Positions 46,461 to 56,519 of a DNA stretch of 64,000 nucleotides are shown one piece after another. Numbering within the stretch: the first letter of the stretch is position 1; each line of letters starts with the position of its first letter. This DNA is from Acidimicrobiaceae bacterium (GTDB lineage Bacteria > Actinomycetota > Acidimicrobiia > Acidimicrobiales > Poriferisodalaceae). Where the stretch lies: contig PBMG01000001.1 in assembly GCA_002722565.1 (NCBI GenBank), positions 186,001 to 250,000 on the forward strand, given 5' to 3'. The notes under the pieces are model-generated. The model worked only from the letters and a program-made list of their open reading frames with translations. It did no database searches and had not been told where the DNA came from. The position numbers and the translations under genes were made by a program.

Positions 46461-48491
46461 ATGCCACCCGTTCACCGTATTGTTTTTACTCCGTCCGGCT
46501 TAGAGGCCGAGGCCGTTGAAGGGTCGACAGTCCTAAGTGTTGCCCAAGCGGCTCAGGTCGATCTGGATAGCGTGTGCGGGGGTCGCGGGGTCTGCGGTAG
46601 GTGTCAGTTCCGTCCGTCATTCGGAGCGTTTCCTAAATGGGCTGTTCAGTCTGACCTACAGAGCCTCAGTGGGCCCGGCTCCAGCGAGGTTGAGTATCAG
46701 GCACGTCGGGGCATGCTCACCGGAGCGAGACTGGGCTGTCAAGCAACAGTCCTTGGCCCCCTGGTGGTCGACATACCTGCTGAGAGTCAGGCCCACGCTC
46801 CTGTGATTCGTAAAGAGATAAACGTGCAAGGACTCTCTCTTGATGCCGTATCGATGCTTCGCGTTGTCACGGTTCCAGAGATTCATTCGGACTCCGGGGC
46901 CCTAGAACAAGCTATTACTGAAGCACTTACAGATGAATGGGGCATTGCGGTCCACCACTACTCGACTAGAGCAGAAAAACATATCGAAGATCTAGCCACG
47001 GGGCTTTTTCAGGGTGAGCAGGCCTTGACCGCCCAAATACACCGCTCAGCTCGTGGAAGTATCGTTTGTGCAGTTCGGAGTGGTGCTCACGTCGACCACA
47101 TTGGTGTGGCGATTGATCTTGGTTCGACGACTATCGCGGCTCATCTCTTAGATCTCAGCCGGGGCGAAGTTTTGGCGACTAACGGTGTGATGAACCCCCA
47201 GATTCGCCTGGGTGAAGACCTCATGAGTCGAGTTAGCTACGTGATGATGAATCCCGAGGGTGCCGATCAGCTAACCCACGTGGTGCGGGACTCAATTTCC
47301 GCATTAGTGCTCGGACTGCTCGCAGAGGCTGACCATCGCGCTGAGGACGTAACTGACCTGGTTGTAGTCGGAAATCCGGTGATGCACCACTCCTTCCTTG
47401 GGTTTGATGTGGTTCCCCTGGGACAGATGCCCTTTGATTTAGCAACCGATGGTTCAGTCTTGACAGACGCAGAAGAGGTAAGCCTCCCCTTACCGAACGC
47501 GTCGGTGTACTTACCGCCATGTATAGCGGGGCATGTAGGTGCAGATACTGCTGCGGCGATCTTGGCTGAAGCCCCATATGAGGCTTCAAAGCCCCAATTA
47601 CTTGTGGACGTTGGGACCAACGCTGAGATCGTGTTTGGCGATAAGGCGACTCTTTATGCTGCATCTAGTCCCACAGGCCCGGCCTTCGAGGGGGCCCAAA
47701 TAACCCATGGTCAGAGGGCTGTCCCAGGGGCAATCGAACGTGTACGCATCGCTCGTGACAGTCTGGAACCGGACATCAAAGTCGTCGGTTGCGAATACTG
47801 GTCCTCACACCCGGAATTTCCAACCGCTATCAAAGAGGTCGGGATCACTGGTATCTGTGGGTCGGGGATTATTGAAGCGATAGCCGAATTGTTTTTGGCT
47901 GGTCTTATGACGGCGGAAGGCGTACTTCTGGATAGTCGTGCCGTTACGGACCGTGTTATTGCTGACGGCCGCACATTCTCCTACGTGCTACACAGGCCAG
48001 GAGACGATGACGGGCTGACGGTCTTGATCACACAAGCCGATGTGCGCGCCATACAACTGGCGAAGGCCGCTCTGAGGGCCGGAATTGACTTGCTTGTGGA
48101 ACAGGCAGGCGGAGTATCCCCCCAAGAGATCCGCCTTGCAGGAGCCTTTGGAGCTCAAATCGATCCTATGTACGCGATGGTCTTAGGTCTCATCCCCGAT
48201 TGTGCTCTAGGTGATGTCGTAGCGGTCGGTAATGCTGCTGGTAGCGGAGCGGTTCGCTTGTTACTCTCGCAAGCCGAGCGAACGCTTATTGAAAGAATCG
48301 TCCCCGATGTAGTCAAAGTTGAAACCGCCCTTGAAGAGAGGTTTCAAGAGTTGTTCGTGGACGCGATGAGTTTCCCTCACGCGTCCGCAGCACACCCAAA
48401 TTTAGAAAAAGAAGTCGAACTACCGTCGCTTCCTCTAGCGTCTACGGCGACAAACTCGCGCCGGAGAAGACGGCCGGCCCGAAAGGAATGA
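46461..48491 (+). CDS. Corrinoid reductive activator, 2Fe-2S plus ASKHA domain (RACo-like)
   Basis: A 676-residue ATP-dependent reactivator that returns inactive Co(II) corrinoid to Co(I). The N-terminal ferredoxin domain has SVCGGRGVCGRCQFRPS then LGCQATV, the four cysteines of a plant-type [2Fe-2S] cluster. The C-terminal ASKHA ATPase is DUF4445-like: VAIDLGSTTIAAHLLDL (phosphate 1), LVDVGTNAEIV (phosphate 2), and AGAFGAQIDPM. Start ATG 46461. Its position before the MttB homologue completes the corrinoid methyl-transfer set. Confidence 0.9.
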   Translation: MPPVHRIVFTPSGLEAEAVEGSTVLSVAQAAQVDLDSVCGGRGVCGRCQFRPSFGAFPKWAVQSDLQSLSGPGSSEVEYQARRGMLTGARLGCQATVLGPLVVDIPAESQAHAPVIRKEINVQGLSLDAVSMLRVVTVPEIHSDSGALEQAITEALTDEWGIAVHHYSTRAEKHIEDLATGLFQGEQALTAQIHRSARGSIVCAVRSGAHVDHIGVAIDLGSTTIAAHLLDLSRGEVLATNGVMNPQIRLGEDLMSRVSYVMMNPEGADQLTHVVRDSISALVLGLLAEADHRAEDVTDLVVVGNPVMHHSFLGFDVVPLGQMPFDLATDGSVLTDAEEVSLPLPNASVYLPPCIAGHVGADTAAAILAEAPYEASKPQLLVDVGTNAEIVFGDKATLYAASSPTGPAFEGAQITHGQRAVPGAIERVRIARDSLEPDIKVVGCEYWSSHPEFPTAIKEVGITGICGSGIIEAIAELFLAGLMTAEGVLLDSRAVTDRVIADGRTFSYVLHRPGDDDGLTVLITQADVRAIQLAKAALRAGIDLLVEQAGGVSPQEIRLAGAFGAQIDPMYAMVLGLIPDCALGDVVAVGNAAGSGAVRLLLSQAERTLIERIVPDVVKVETALEERFQELFVDAMSFPHASAAHPNLEKEVELPSLPLASTATNSRRRRRPARKE

Positions 48492-48495
48492 TGAG

Positions 48496-50022
48496 ATGAC
48501 TGCGCGCCGATCCGGTGGTAGATCAGCAAGGCGAGCGGCCCGCACCGCCCAGGGGGAAGTCTGGAAGCCGTTTCTTACCCGACGTCTTGATCCCGTCGAG
48601 GTTTTGGACGAAGACGGTTTAAGTCAGATTGAGGAGAACGCCGAAACCATTATGAGCGAGGTAGGGGTTGCGTTCCAAGACTTCCCGGAAGCGCTCGAAC
48701 TCTGGCGTGCTGCCGGTGCTGAGGTCGACGGTGACTTGGTCAAATTTCCGAGAGGCCTCTGTCGGGAGTTGGTTCAGCGGAGCGCGCCGCCGGTGTTCAC
48801 GCAACATGCTCGAAATTCGGCTCGGTCAGTCCAGATCGGCGGTGATAGCACCGTCTTCGCCCCTAACTATGGATCTCCCTTTGTGACCGACCTTGATGAG
48901 GGACGTCGTTATGCAACCCTCCATGACTTCGAAAATATCGTCAAACTCACCTATCAACTCCCCCATCTTCACCACAGTGGCGGAACGGTTGTTGAACCGG
49001 TCGACGTTGCAGTTAATAAACGGCACTTGGATATGGTTTACGCTCACTTGAAATACAGTGATAAGCCCTTAATGGGGTCGGTAACCGCCCCTCAGCGGGC
49101 AGCTGATTCGCTCGAATTGTGCCGGCTTGCGTTCGGTGGAGATCTTGAAGACAGAACGGTCTTGACGAGTCTAATTAACGCGTCGTCTCCGCTTAGGTGG
49201 GATTCGACGATGCTTGGCGCAGCGAAGGTTTATGCAGAAAGCAACCAAGCTTGCATCATCTCACCGTTCATCTTGGCCGGCGCTATGTCTCCGGTCACGG
49301 TCGCGGGTCTCGCTGCTCAGGCCTTGGCGGAAGCCCTCACAGGTATGGCGTTTTGCCAGCTAGTTCGACCTGGGACCCCGGTTATCTTCGGTACTTTCGC
49401 CTCGTCAATGTCGATGGCAACTGGTGCACCAACTTTCGGAACCCCCGAGGGTGGTTTAGCAATCTACGTTATGGCGGCTTTAGCACGCAGGGTCGGTGTT
49501 CCCTTTCGTTCAGGGGGAATGCTGACAGCAGCGAAGGGACCGGATGCACAGGCAGCCTATGAGTCGCTTTCAACCTTGCTGCCCACCATGCAGGCTGGCG
49601 TTCACTTCGTCCTCCATGCAGCTGGATGGGTAGAAGGTGGCTTGGCGTTGAGCTACGAAAAGCTACTCCTGGATGCGGACCAGTTGGGCATGATGGGCGT
49701 GTACGCGGACGGGGTTGACATGAGTCCCAACGGGCAGGCGATGGAAGCCTTCAAAACCAACCCGCACGGAGCCCACTTCCTCGGCAATGGTCATACGCTC
49801 GAGAACTTCGAGTCTGCTTTCTACAGATCGACTCTCGCCGACAGCAACAGTTATGAGCAATGGTTGGAAGAGGGCGAGTTGTCAGCCGCCCAAAGGGCTA
49901 ACGCTGCATGGAAGCAGATGCTTAACGACTACCAGCCTCCCCCGCTGGATGACGATGCTGATCAGGCAATGATCGAATATATCGCCCGTAGAAAGTCCGA
50001 AGAGCCCGACCAGATTGGTTAG
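48496..50022 (+). CDS. MttB-superfamily methyltransferase (non-pyrrolysine, glycine-betaine type)
   Basis: A 508-residue trimethylamine methyltransferase-family protein that takes a methyl group from a quaternary or tertiary amine onto the corrinoid protein. There is no in-frame amber codon, so it belongs to the non-pyrrolysine branch, whose characterised members (MtgB, MtcB and relatives) use glycine betaine, carnitine or similar. Typical stretches are NYGSPFVTDLDEGRRYATL, GSVTAPQRAADSLEL and GTFASSMSMATGAPTFGTPEGGLA (partly quoted). ATG 48496 follows the ASKHA stop after four bases. The substrate is inferred from the neighbouring dimethylglycine and ETF genes. Confidence 0.88.
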   Translation: MTARRSGGRSARRAARTAQGEVWKPFLTRRLDPVEVLDEDGLSQIEENAETIMSEVGVAFQDFPEALELWRAAGAEVDGDLVKFPRGLCRELVQRSAPPVFTQHARNSARSVQIGGDSTVFAPNYGSPFVTDLDEGRRYATLHDFENIVKLTYQLPHLHHSGGTVVEPVDVAVNKRHLDMVYAHLKYSDKPLMGSVTAPQRAADSLELCRLAFGGDLEDRTVLTSLINASSPLRWDSTMLGAAKVYAESNQACIISPFILAGAMSPVTVAGLAAQALAEALTGMAFCQLVRPGTPVIFGTFASSMSMATGAPTFGTPEGGLAIYVMAALARRVGVPFRSGGMLTAAKGPDAQAAYESLSTLLPTMQAGVHFVLHAAGWVEGGLALSYEKLLLDADQLGMMGVYADGVDMSPNGQAMEAFKTNPHGAHFLGNGHTLENFESAFYRSTLADSNSYEQWLEEGELSAAQRANAAWKQMLNDYQPPPLDDDADQAMIEYIARRKSEEPDQIG

Positions 50023-50850
50023 TCAACCTGCTACGACTCCGGCAGTGCCCAGTACGGCGCAGGCGATTCCCACGACCTGACGCTTGGTTAAGGTGTCTAG
50101 ATAACGGATTCGGCCGACGATGACACTAAACACAGGGAAGAGAGATATCCCGATTACTGCGGCGACCGGATCAAAGCGCAAGCCCTGGAAGAGCGCGACG
50201 CTTGCTCCCCCTGCACAGATTCCCGCTGCTATCCCCCAGTTTCGTGTCCCGATTGGGGCGAGGACTCGATTCTTAGTTGCTGCCGCTAGGGGAATCATTA
50301 ATCCGAAGGCAATGACCCTTTGACCGGCAATCGCTACGGGTCCGGATGTTGTTGCTACCTCAAGCAAGAGTGCCTGACCAATACCGTAGCCAACCCCGGC
50401 CAATACCCCGAGCTGGATCCCTGCTTTGCTAAGAGCGGTCTTTGGAGCGTCGGTTGTGACTGCTATGAGTCCGACAAGTGCCAAGGCCACACCAATTGTG
50501 GAGAGCAGCGACACGTCTGTTCCGCCGACCACAATCCACCCGAATGGGATGAGGGCCGACAGAACAGCAGCCAAGGGTGCAACGACCGCCGATGATGCTC
50601 TCGTCAAGCCGAGGTAATAGCTCGACAGTCCTACAGCAAAACCAACTCCCGAAAGTGCCCCAAGTGCTAAGCCAGAAGCGCTGAAGGTGCCAGGCCAAAA
50701 CACCAAGGAGATCAGAACTGAGGCTGCCCCGAACGCTTGCATGGTGCTAGAGGCCGTTATTGCGCTGGATTTCGCTGTTACTTGTCGTCCGAAGAGGTCA
50801 GAGAGCCCGATAAGGAGCGCGGCCAAGATCCCAAAAATTGCGCCGATCAT
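50023..50850 (-). CDS. EamA/DMT-superfamily membrane transporter
   Basis: A 275-residue protein with about ten hydrophobic segments in two EamA repeats (IFGILAALLIGLSDLFGRQ near the start, LVGLIAVTTDAPKTALSK midway, GIACAVLGTAGVVAG at the end). The ATG at 50850 is preferred over the long frame start at 50943. It ends directly against the MttB stop, convergent with it, and is divergent from the GMC oxidoreductase (72-base gap). It may export or import a metabolite of the amine pathway; this is inference from location. Confidence 0.8.
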   Translation of the reverse strand: MIGAIFGILAALLIGLSDLFGRQVTAKSSAITASSTMQAFGAASVLISLVFWPGTFSASGLALGALSGVGFAVGLSSYYLGLTRASSAVVAPLAAVLSALIPFGWIVVGGTDVSLLSTIGVALALVGLIAVTTDAPKTALSKAGIQLGVLAGVGYGIGQALLLEVATTSGPVAIAGQRVIAFGLMIPLAAATKNRVLAPIGTRNWGIAAGICAGGASVALFQGLRFDPVAAVIGISLFPVFSVIVGRIRYLDTLTKRQVVGIACAVLGTAGVVAG

Positions 50851-50921
50851 GTTCGAAGAGGACGCTTGATCACCACTGTGAGGATACGCTGCAAATTGAG
50901 TGATACCTGACGGAGGACCTG

Positions 50922-52598
50922 GTGGCGCCGCAATCTGACCCATCAGAAGAAACGCACTACGACTTTGTGATTATCGGTGGTGGGTCTGCGGGTTGCGCAC
51001 TTGCGAACCGCCTCAGTGCCGACGACACCAACAGGGTGCTTCTTTTGGAAGCCGGCCGACCGGACTACATCTGGGATCCCTTCATCCATATGCCAGCCGG
51101 ATTCTCCTTCCCAATTGGTTCACGCTTCTACGACTGGATGTACCTCACTGAACCAGAAAGTGGCCTGAACGGTCGTCGCGTCTACCACGCCAGAGGCAAG
51201 GTGCTGGGAGGCAGTTCGAGTATCAATGGCATGATCTTCCAGCGAGGCAACCCATTAGACATGGAACGTTGGGCCGCAGCCGAGGGAATGGGCTCATGGA
51301 ATTACGCACACACCCTTCCATATTTTAAGAAACTTGAGAACTGCCTCGCCGGCGAGGATGACTGGCGCGGAGCTGCCGGGCCACTGAAGCTAGAACGAGG
51401 GCCAGCTGCCGGACCACTTTTCGATGCGTTCTTTGATGCCGCTGTACAAGCCGGCTACCAATTAACGACTGACGTGAACGGATACCGCCAAGAAGGATTC
51501 GCCCCTTTTGACAGGAATGTATACAGAGGTCGGCGTTTAAGCGCAGCTAGGGCTTACCTCTCTCCGGTGCTCAATCGACCAAACTTGGAAGTACGGACAC
51601 GAGCTCACACCACCCGCCTGTTGGTTGAAGGTAAGAAAGTAGTCGGAGTCGAAACCGTTGAACGTAGATCCTTCGGCAGGCAACTTGGACATCATCGCTA
51701 TAAGGCGCAGACTGTTGTCTGTTGTGCCGGCGCCATTAATACGCCGCAGTTGTTGCAGTTGAGTGGCATAGGCCCGCAGTCGGTCTTAGCTCATGCCGAG
51801 GTGCCGGTCCTTGTCGATTTACCGGGTGTAGGTGAGAACCTTCAGGATCACCTAGAGGTCTACGTTCAATATGCTTCGAAGCTGCCAATCACCCAACAGC
51901 CAAACCTTTCCCGCTTGAGACGACCCTGGATTGGACTTCAGTGGCTCTTCAGAAGGGGTGCCGCTGCGACAAACCATTTCGAAGCCGGTGGTTTCCTGCG
52001 CTCTAGAGAGGGTCTCAAATGGCCCAATGTGATGCTCCATTTTCTTCCCCTGGCCGTCAGATATGACGGGGCCGTTGCGGACACCAAACACGGATACCAG
52101 GTGCATGTTGGTCCAATGCACGCTCGATCTCGTGGCTCGGTGACTCTCCGTTCTTGTGACCCTTTCGACAAGCCATCGATCCGGTTCAATTATTTAGATA
52201 ATGAGTTAGATCGTCAAGATTGGGTCGACGCGGTAAGGGCCGCAAGGAAAATATTGAGCCAACCCGCTTTTGAAGAAATAGCAGGGGAAGAACTTTCACC
52301 TGGCCTTGATATTGAGACAGATCAAGCGATCCTCGATTGGGTGAAGAGTGACGCCGAGACGGCCCTTCATCCTTGCGGAACAGCCAAAATGGGGTGTGAC
52401 TCAATGTCGGTCGTTGATCCGAAAACGATGGAAGTCCACGGCATGTCGGGCTTACGAGTCGTCGACGCCTCGGTAATGCCCACGATTACGAATGGGAATA
52501 TTTACGCTCCGACGATGATGATCGCGGAGAAGGCCGCTGATCTGATTCTCGGCAATACTCCATTGCCCCCATTGGCGCCTGACTACTACGTCAAGTGA
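50922..52598 (+). CDS. GMC-family oxidoreductase, choline-dehydrogenase-like
   Basis: A 558-residue FAD-dependent alcohol dehydrogenase. Seen are [19 protein letters not shown] (FAD Rossmann), [15 protein letters not shown] (the GMC signature 1), [12 protein letters not shown] (signature 2), and the catalytic histidine region [12 protein letters not shown], followed by [19 protein letters not shown]. BetA-type choline dehydrogenases look like this, but GMC specificity cannot be read from sequence. If choline is the substrate, it would supply betaine aldehyde and thus glycine betaine for the corrinoid system next door. GTG start at 50922. Confidence 0.85.
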   Translation: MAPQSDPSEETHYDFVIIGGGSAGCALANRLSADDTNRVLLLEAGRPDYIWDPFIHMPAGFSFPIGSRFYDWMYLTEPESGLNGRRVYHARGKVLGGSSSINGMIFQRGNPLDMERWAAAEGMGSWNYAHTLPYFKKLENCLAGEDDWRGAAGPLKLERGPAAGPLFDAFFDAAVQAGYQLTTDVNGYRQEGFAPFDRNVYRGRRLSAARAYLSPVLNRPNLEVRTRAHTTRLLVEGKKVVGVETVERRSFGRQLGHHRYKAQTVVCCAGAINTPQLLQLSGIGPQSVLAHAEVPVLVDLPGVGENLQDHLEVYVQYASKLPITQQPNLSRLRRPWIGLQWLFRRGAAATNHFEAGGFLRSREGLKWPNVMLHFLPLAVRYDGAVADTKHGYQVHVGPMHARSRGSVTLRSCDPFDKPSIRFNYLDNELDRQDWVDAVRAARKILSQPAFEEIAGEELSPGLDIETDQAILDWVKSDAETALHPCGTAKMGCDSMSVVDPKTMEVHGMSGLRVVDASVMPTITNGNIYAPTMMIAEKAADLILGNTPLPPLAPDYYVK

Positions 52599-52608
52599 GG
52601 TCGATGCC

Positions 52609-53838
52609 TTACGGGCGTCGTCGGTACAGCATCGACACAACCATTCGCGAGGCCCGGAGCGGAAACGGCTGAAATTCGCTCTGCTCATCGACACTCGGGG
52701 CGTCATGGGCATAGATGCGGTATAGCAGGTAGAGCGTCAAGACCAGGAATACGAAAAACGGAAAATAGAAAAAGGCTGTCACGGAACGAGTCAAGATAAG
52801 GCCCGTCACTAACGGACCGATTAACGACCCAATTCCGTGGACTCGCACTAGAAGTGCCGATGCTGCGATTCTTTGCTCAGCGTTGACCCAATCATTTGTA
52901 TAAGCAACAGACATCGAATAGAGAGGAAACGCAAGACCGCCCATTAAGACGAGACACAGCAGAGACAGGCCACTGGTGCCGTCGAGAAAGATAAGAGTAA
53001 AACAGAGCGCAGCGGCTCCCGCTGAAGCGACCGTCATGACGCCACGACGCGGAACGCGGTCCGATAATCTGCCTAACGGTATCTGCAGAATCAAAGACCC
53101 GACAAGGGGTGCGCCCACGAAGTTGGCTATTTGCAGAGCACTCCAACCCTGGTAGGCACCATAGATCGGCCCAATTCCGACAAGCGACCCGATCGTCATG
53201 CCAGTAAAGCAACAGACAACGAGTCCAGTCGGAACGATGGAATAGAGGGTTCGGAAAGTAAGCGGCTCAGGAATGGAGGTGGGGGGTGAAGACCGGCTTG
53301 ACAATGCAATAGGCACCAGAGACATCGAGACCAGTACCGAAGCAACCGCAAATAGTGTGAAACCTGCAGTGCTTGAAATGCCTACCGAGTATTGCCCGAC
53401 CATCGTGGAGCCCACCGCTATCACCATGTAAGAGCTCAGTAAGCGCCCTCGGGTTTCGTTCGTAGCCACGTCGTTTAACCACGATTCAGTGACGACGTAA
53501 AGGGCAGCAACACAGAACCCGAAGACAAGCCGACAAAGACCCCACGTAAGCGGGGTGACCCACAAACCCTGGAGAAGAACAATGCTTGATGCCGTTGACG
53601 CCAGACCAGCGAAGGTACGGATGTGTCCGACCTCCGACAGCAGCTTTCCGGTGTACCGGGTACCGAGAATAAATCCCGCGTAATAGGCAGTCATTACTAG
53701 TGAAGCTGTCAGGGCACCAAAACCGGCAGCCTCGGCACGTAACCCCAATAGGGGGCGCTGCAAGCCGACACCTGCCTGAAGTAACGCTATTCCCAAAAAG
53801 AGCGTCCAAGCGGTTAACGATCGACTCGATTTGGTCAC
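52609..53838 (-). CDS. MFS transporter
   Basis: A roughly 409-residue, 12-helix major facilitator protein of YcaD type. The cytosolic loop 2-3 motif appears as ILGTRYTGKLLSEVGHIR, and the second-half equivalent is LGRLSDRVPRRGVM. TESWLNDVATNETRGRL in the first half is typical of this subgroup. The start is taken as GTG 53838, with GGAAG seven bases before; a TTG at 53856 is possible. It follows the formate dehydrogenase genes on the same strand after 78 bases and may share their transcript. Substrate unknown. Confidence 0.85.
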   Translation of the reverse strand: MTKSSRSLTAWTLFLGIALLQAGVGLQRPLLGLRAEAAGFGALTASLVMTAYYAGFILGTRYTGKLLSEVGHIRTFAGLASTASSIVLLQGLWVTPLTWGLCRLVFGFCVAALYVVTESWLNDVATNETRGRLLSSYMVIAVGSTMVGQYSVGISSTAGFTLFAVASVLVSMSLVPIALSSRSSPPTSIPEPLTFRTLYSIVPTGLVVCCFTGMTIGSLVGIGPIYGAYQGWSALQIANFVGAPLVGSLILQIPLGRLSDRVPRRGVMTVASAGAAALCFTLIFLDGTSGLSLLCLVLMGGLAFPLYSMSVAYTNDWVNAEQRIAASALLVRVHGIGSLIGPLVTGLILTRSVTAFFYFPFFVFLVLTLYLLYRIYAHDAPSVDEQSEFQPFPLRASRMVVSMLYRRRP

Positions 53839-53916
53839 TACGGGACTTCCAAACAAATGACAGCGGAAAAGATGGAAGAAGAGTATGCCGGTTTTAGTGG
53901 TCTTACGGAAACAGTC

Positions 53917-54783
53917 TTAGTGGTTAGTAGGTGACCTGCGGGTCGGAGGTTGCACATATTGCCAACCGAAACGCCCTTTGACACACAAATGGCCAGATGT
54001 CACCGAGTGATCGCTAGGCGATGTCACCTTAAAAATTTCATTGTCTTGTGTGTGGACCTCGAGGGTGCAACCGACTCCGCAGTATGAGCAAATGGTGTCG
54101 GTGGAGGTTTGCCGTTGGGGATCCCAATCCTCGCTCTGCCGCAGGTCGAACTCAGCTTTAAACTGCAGGGCATTAGTTGGACAGACTCCAACGCAGTTGC
54201 CGCAGTAGACGCATGCCGAGTCGGGCAATGGGGTCTCGAACTCGGTCGAGACCCGCATATCCGAACCACGCCCCGCCATTGAGATCGCGAATGTGAACTG
54301 AGCGTCATCCCCACAGGCCTCAACGCACTTGTAGCAGAGGACACACCGATCGTATGCACGTATGAAGAGGTCGTCTTCGATCTTGACATCTTCATCCATT
54401 CGCTTCGGTTTGCTGTACCGGGAGGAGTCGGCCCCGTATCTATCAATCAAATTCTGCAGATCCGGGCTCTCCGTCAGGTCATTAGTAGTGTCCAGGAACT
54501 CTAAAACCATCTTTCTGCTAAGGGCAACGCGCTCACTATCCGTATGTATCACGGCATTGGGTTCACATTCGCGGGAGCATGCTGGCACAAGGGTGCGTGA
54601 GCCCTGCAGTTCAACGACACATAGGCGACAGGCATTAACTGGCGTTAGATTCGAAGCCCAGCACAATGTCGGAATCTCAACGCCCGCCTCTCGGGCGGCT
54701 TCCAGAATTGTGGTGCCTTCGGGAACCGTGACTGTCAGGTCGTTCAGCGAAAAGGTTACGTCTGTCTTTGTGTCTCTGGTCAT
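53917..54783 (-). CDS. Formate dehydrogenase alpha, separately encoded N-terminal Fe-S part
   Basis: A 288-residue iron-sulphur protein equal to the N-terminal third of a NAD-dependent FdhA. In order: a [2Fe-2S] domain (Cys41, 52, 55, 69: PTLCWASN, NACRLC, PACS), a histidine/cysteine-type region, two [4Fe-4S] clusters (CVLCYKCVEACGD and CVYCGNCVGVCPTNAL), and the [4Fe-4S] motif of the molybdopterin enzyme (CSYCGVGC ... GHLCVKGRFGWQYV). The chain then ends with about ten residues, exactly where an intact FdhA continues with the molybdopterin domain. That domain is in the gene at 56512-58443. ATG 54783. Together the two chains total about 931 residues, normal for FdhA. Confidence 0.9.
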   Translation of the reverse strand: MTRDTKTDVTFSLNDLTVTVPEGTTILEAAREAGVEIPTLCWASNLTPVNACRLCVVELQGSRTLVPACSRECEPNAVIHTDSERVALSRKMVLEFLDTTNDLTESPDLQNLIDRYGADSSRYSKPKRMDEDVKIEDDLFIRAYDRCVLCYKCVEACGDDAQFTFAISMAGRGSDMRVSTEFETPLPDSACVYCGNCVGVCPTNALQFKAEFDLRQSEDWDPQRQTSTDTICSYCGVGCTLEVHTQDNEIFKVTSPSDHSVTSGHLCVKGRFGWQYVQPPTRRSPTNH

Positions 54784-54791
54784 GGGTTGCG

Positions 54792-56519
54792 TTACCTCAA
54801 TAACCCCAACTGGATAGCAGACTGCACAGCTGATGCCGCCGTCTGACCAAGGCCGCAAATGGAAGCGTCTGTCATCACACTCCCTATCTCAGTGAGCAGG
54901 ACGTCTTCACGGGTCGTTGGCTTTCGGTTACTTATCTGCGTTAGGACTTCGTGCTGTCGAACGGTTCCGACCCTGCACGGGACGCATTGGCCACAGGATT
55001 CCTCTCGGAAGAACTTAGCTAGTCGGGTTAACACTGTTGCAATATCAACCCCCGTCGAAAAAACCATCACTGCGCCTGAGCCGAGACTGAGACCTTCCTC
55101 TCTCGTATCCTCGAACGTTAAGGGCATATCTAGTTGTCGCGAGTCAACGAAGCTTCCTGCAGCTCCTCCAAGGAGAATGGCTTTTAGGTCTCCGGTAACC
55201 CCTCCTGCTCTGGCCAGCAGTCTTCGCAACGTGATACCAAATTCAGCCTCGTAGAGCCCGGGGTGAAGAACGTCCCCAGAGAGACAGAAAAGCTTCGTTC
55301 CCGGTGATTCGGGTGTTCCTGCAGACCGATAGTGATCAACTCCGTAGTTCACTATCTCCAACACATTCAAAAAGGTCTCGGGGTTGTTTACGATCGTGGG
55401 CTGACCGAACAGACCTTGCTCTGTTGGGTATGGCGGCTTACTCCGTGGCTCACCTCGATATCCCTCTACGGAATTAAACAGTGACGTCTCTTCGCCGCAG
55501 ATGTAAGCACCGGCACCACGCCGGATTTCTATATCGAAATTAAAGGTGCTTCCTAAGATGCCCGCGCCTAACAGGTTTGAGGCGGAAGCCTCATTTATAG
55601 CTCTGTCCATCCTTTGAGCAGCGGTTGTGTATTCGCCCCTGATGTAAACCCAGCCCTTTTCGCAGCCAGTAGAGATGCCTGCAATGGTCATGGCTTCGAT
55701 TAACGAAAATGGGTCGTTCTCGAGAATCATACGGTCCTTAAAAGTCCCTGGCTCACTCTCGTCAGCGTTAGCCACTACGAATTTAGGTAGAGCTTCTTGC
55801 TTGGCCACTGACTCCCATTTGATACCTGTTGGGAATGCTGCTCCCCCGCGTCCAGTCAATCCTGACTCTTTAAGGACCTCGATGATCTTGGCGCCGCCTG
55901 TTTCGATTGCGGCTTGTAGAGCCGTATAACCGCCGTGGCGCTTATACGTTTGAAGGTCACTGCCTTCCATATGTCGTATGCGCTTCAATAGTCGCAAGGG
56001 TCCATCTGCGGCGACAGCCGCTGGAGATTGAGCGATGTCGCTAAGGTCGCTACTTGCACCGTTCTTGGCTTGGATGAATACCGCCGGTGGACGCTCACAC
56101 TGCCCAAGGCAAGGGCTCTCATGAACCAAAGCTCCCTTGGCTCGGAGTTCGGCTATATACGAACCGGAATTACCTATGGCACAAACCGGGTCGACACAAA
56201 CGTGGTGTACCGGTTGTTCGCTTCCTGGTGGGTCAAAATGAAACAGGTCATAAAACGTTGCAACGCCGTAGGCGTCTGCGATGGGAACTTGGAGACGTTC
56301 GGCTAAGTAACTCAAGCCGCCTGGCGAAATCCATCCCATAGCATCCTGCAAGGCATGGAGTCCTGGTAGAAGCAGGTGACGGGCTTCTTGTTCGCGGGTC
56401 CTACCGCCAATGACCCAGCGTTCTCCACGCCGATCGAGCGTCGGGGCGGCCACTAAGGCGTCTATAGCCGAGCACTCTTCGGAATCTGGTGCAGCATCAC
56501 CGAATTTGAGGTCAGGCAT
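54792..56519 (-). CDS. fdhB: Formate dehydrogenase beta subunit (NuoE-NuoF fusion)
   Basis: A 575-residue diaphorase subunit passing electrons from formate to NAD+. The N-terminal 170 residues are NuoE-like with a thioredoxin-fold [2Fe-2S] site (CVDPVCAIGN and SPCLGQCE). The rest is NuoF-like: GLTGRGGAAFPTGIKW and GRG-type NADH site, FVVANADESEPGTFKDR (FMN), and a terminal [4Fe-4S] motif SCGQCVPCRVGT. It overlaps the catalytic subunit gene by eight bases and is followed after eight bases by the N-terminal Fe-S gene. Confidence 0.92.
   Translation of the reverse strand: MPDLKFGDAAPDSEECSAIDALVAAPTLDRRGERWVIGGRTREQEARHLLLPGLHALQDAMGWISPGGLSYLAERLQVPIADAYGVATFYDLFHFDPPGSEQPVHHVCVDPVCAIGNSGSYIAELRAKGALVHESPCLGQCERPPAVFIQAKNGASSDLSDIAQSPAAVAADGPLRLLKRIRHMEGSDLQTYKRHGGYTALQAAIETGGAKIIEVLKESGLTGRGGAAFPTGIKWESVAKQEALPKFVVANADESEPGTFKDRMILENDPFSLIEAMTIAGISTGCEKGWVYIRGEYTTAAQRMDRAINEASASNLLGAGILGSTFNFDIEIRRGAGAYICGEETSLFNSVEGYRGEPRSKPPYPTEQGLFGQPTIVNNPETFLNVLEIVNYGVDHYRSAGTPESPGTKLFCLSGDVLHPGLYEAEFGITLRRLLARAGGVTGDLKAILLGGAAGSFVDSRQLDMPLTFEDTREEGLSLGSGAVMVFSTGVDIATVLTRLAKFFREESCGQCVPCRVGTVRQHEVLTQISNRKPTTREDVLLTEIGSVMTDASICGLGQTAASAVQSAIQLGLLR

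Noticed and set aside
48496-50022. Pyrrolysine (amber) readthrough in the MttB homologue
   Set aside because: No in-frame TAG occurs before the final stop, and the 508-residue chain is full length.
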